Part shown: positions 63,651-64,000 of the stretch, one piece after another
How the letters are laid out: every line of letters starts with the position of its first letter
How positions within the stretch are numbered: position 1 is the first letter of the stretch
Assembly (NCBI RefSeq): GCF_004354365.1
Contig: NZ_SJCY01000013.1
Span: 1-64,000 of the forward strand
Reading direction: 5' to 3'
Source of the DNA: Pedobacter changchengzhani
Lineage (GTDB): Bacteria > Bacteroidota > Bacteroidia > Sphingobacteriales > Sphingobacteriaceae
DNA length: 64,000 nt
Notes under the pieces: model-generated
What the model was told of the DNA's origin: nothing
What the model saw: the letters and a program-made list of their open reading frames with translations, nothing else
The model's database searches: none
Made by a program: the position numbers and the translations under genes

Positions 63651-63680
63651 AAAAAAAAGTCGTAACGAGAAGCTACGACT
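63651..63680 (-). terminator. Terminator of the oligopeptidase gene
   Basis: The stem AGTCGTA/TACGACT with a nine-base loop lies 25-47 bases beyond the stop, and eight A on the plus strand give the T-run on the minus strand. Confidence 0.8.
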
Positions 63681-63704
63681 AGAATTATTAAAAAAAATCA
63701 AATT

Positions 63705-64000
63705 TTACCCTAATTTTTCTAATTCTTCTTTTACAAAGCTTGCCAACTCTTTTACATAAGCCGCGCTAAAATCGAATTTTATACCTGCAGTTTCGTAAAT
63801 TTCGTTCATTGGTTTAGTGTAACCTAAAGCAAGCGCAGCAAGATATTGATCTAAAGCTTTTTGAGGGTTTTCTTTATAGTTTTTCCAAACGGCAATGGCG
63901 CCGAGTTGCGCAATTGCATACTCAATATAATAAAATGGAACTTCGAATAAATGGAGTTGTTTTTGCCAAACGTTGCCAAATTCTTGTTCTAAACCATCCC
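63705..64000 (-). CDS. M3 family oligoendopeptidase (PepF-like), C-terminal part
   Basis: The gene enters from beyond the end of the window, so only the last 97 codons are seen. The peptide has the conserved end of oligoendopeptidase F: WQKQLHLFEVPFYYIEYAIAQ, LGAIAVWKNYKENPQKALDQ, YLAALALGYTKP and ETAGIKFDF, followed by FVKEELEKLG and the stop at 63705. The zinc motif HExxH would lie upstream, outside the window. This cytoplasmic peptidase cleaves short peptides. Confidence 0.92.
   Translation of the reverse strand, partial: DGLEQEFGNVWQKQLHLFEVPFYYIEYAIAQLGAIAVWKNYKENPQKALDQYLAALALGYTKPMNEIYETAGIKFDFSAAYVKELASFVKEELEKLG

Overview
The window looks like chromosomal DNA of a Bacteroidota bacterium of the family Sphingobacteriaceae, most like Pedobacter. 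The evidence is low-GC coding sequence, promoters with the Bacteroidota TAnnTTTG -7 box, a type IX secretion C-terminal domain, lamin-tail and DUF5686/DUF3667 proteins, a two-gene transketolase, and paired sigma/anti-sigma genes with characteristic VPxxYFE repeats. The genus is an inference. No phage, integron, CRISPR array or tRNA gene is visible.

Layout. Positions 1-640 are the tail of an rRNA operon: one intact 5S gene with a terminator, then two decayed 5S-like units, each with its own terminator. From 1 kb to 9 kb come a cysteine-rich CWC protein, a flotillin-like SPFH protein, the agmatine-to-putrescine pair aguB/aguA with a broken four-helix-bundle gene between them, a GIY-YIG protein, fabG and an L,D-transpeptidase. 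From 9.4 to 17.6 kb are ferritin, a vWA-type membrane protein, a TRIC-type channel, an SdpI-like protein, a DivIC/FtsB-like protein, enolase and a PBP4-type carboxypeptidase. From 17.6 to 21.7 kb lies a tight six-gene operon of membrane proteins (LRR protein, GIDE-domain protein, LemA, two small membrane proteins, a DUF2931-like protein) of unknown function. It is followed by a DUF4143 ATPase and asd.

From 24 to 37.7 kb are a lamin-tail surface protein, a cytochrome c, an SDR-type threonine dehydrogenase, a YebC protein, a DUF3667 protein, TrhO, a DUF5686 outer-membrane protein, kbl, pheS, a Rieske-like lipoprotein and a TetR regulator. The threonine dehydrogenase and kbl would together turn threonine into glycine and acetyl-CoA. 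From 37.7 to 51.9 kb are a Fic protein, an ABC exporter pair, carA, panB, an RluA-type synthase, a two-component system, a class III aminotransferase, a sigma/anti-sigma/periplasmic-protein trio, the split transketolase and a peroxiredoxin. From 52.5 kb to the end are an M23 peptidase, a fumarylacetoacetate-hydrolase family protein, a type IX cargo protein, kup with a 53-residue protein behind it, a GNAT protein, a diheme cytochrome, a RAYT-type transposase with an internal palindrome, an amino-acid permease, an MFS exporter and the C-terminal end of an M3 oligopeptidase.

The most unusual feature is the density and variety of intergenic repeats: 5S-derived units, a CCCGCT...ATCGGGTTTA family, an ACCCCTAAATCCC family, GTCATT palindromes, CTTTCNGACTTT tracts, 113-bp and 78/91-bp tandem repeats, and a MITE-like element. 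In three places repeat sequence appears to have become coding: the N-termini of aguA and of an ABC permease, and the middle of the RAYT gene. All positions were read by eye and no database search was possible.
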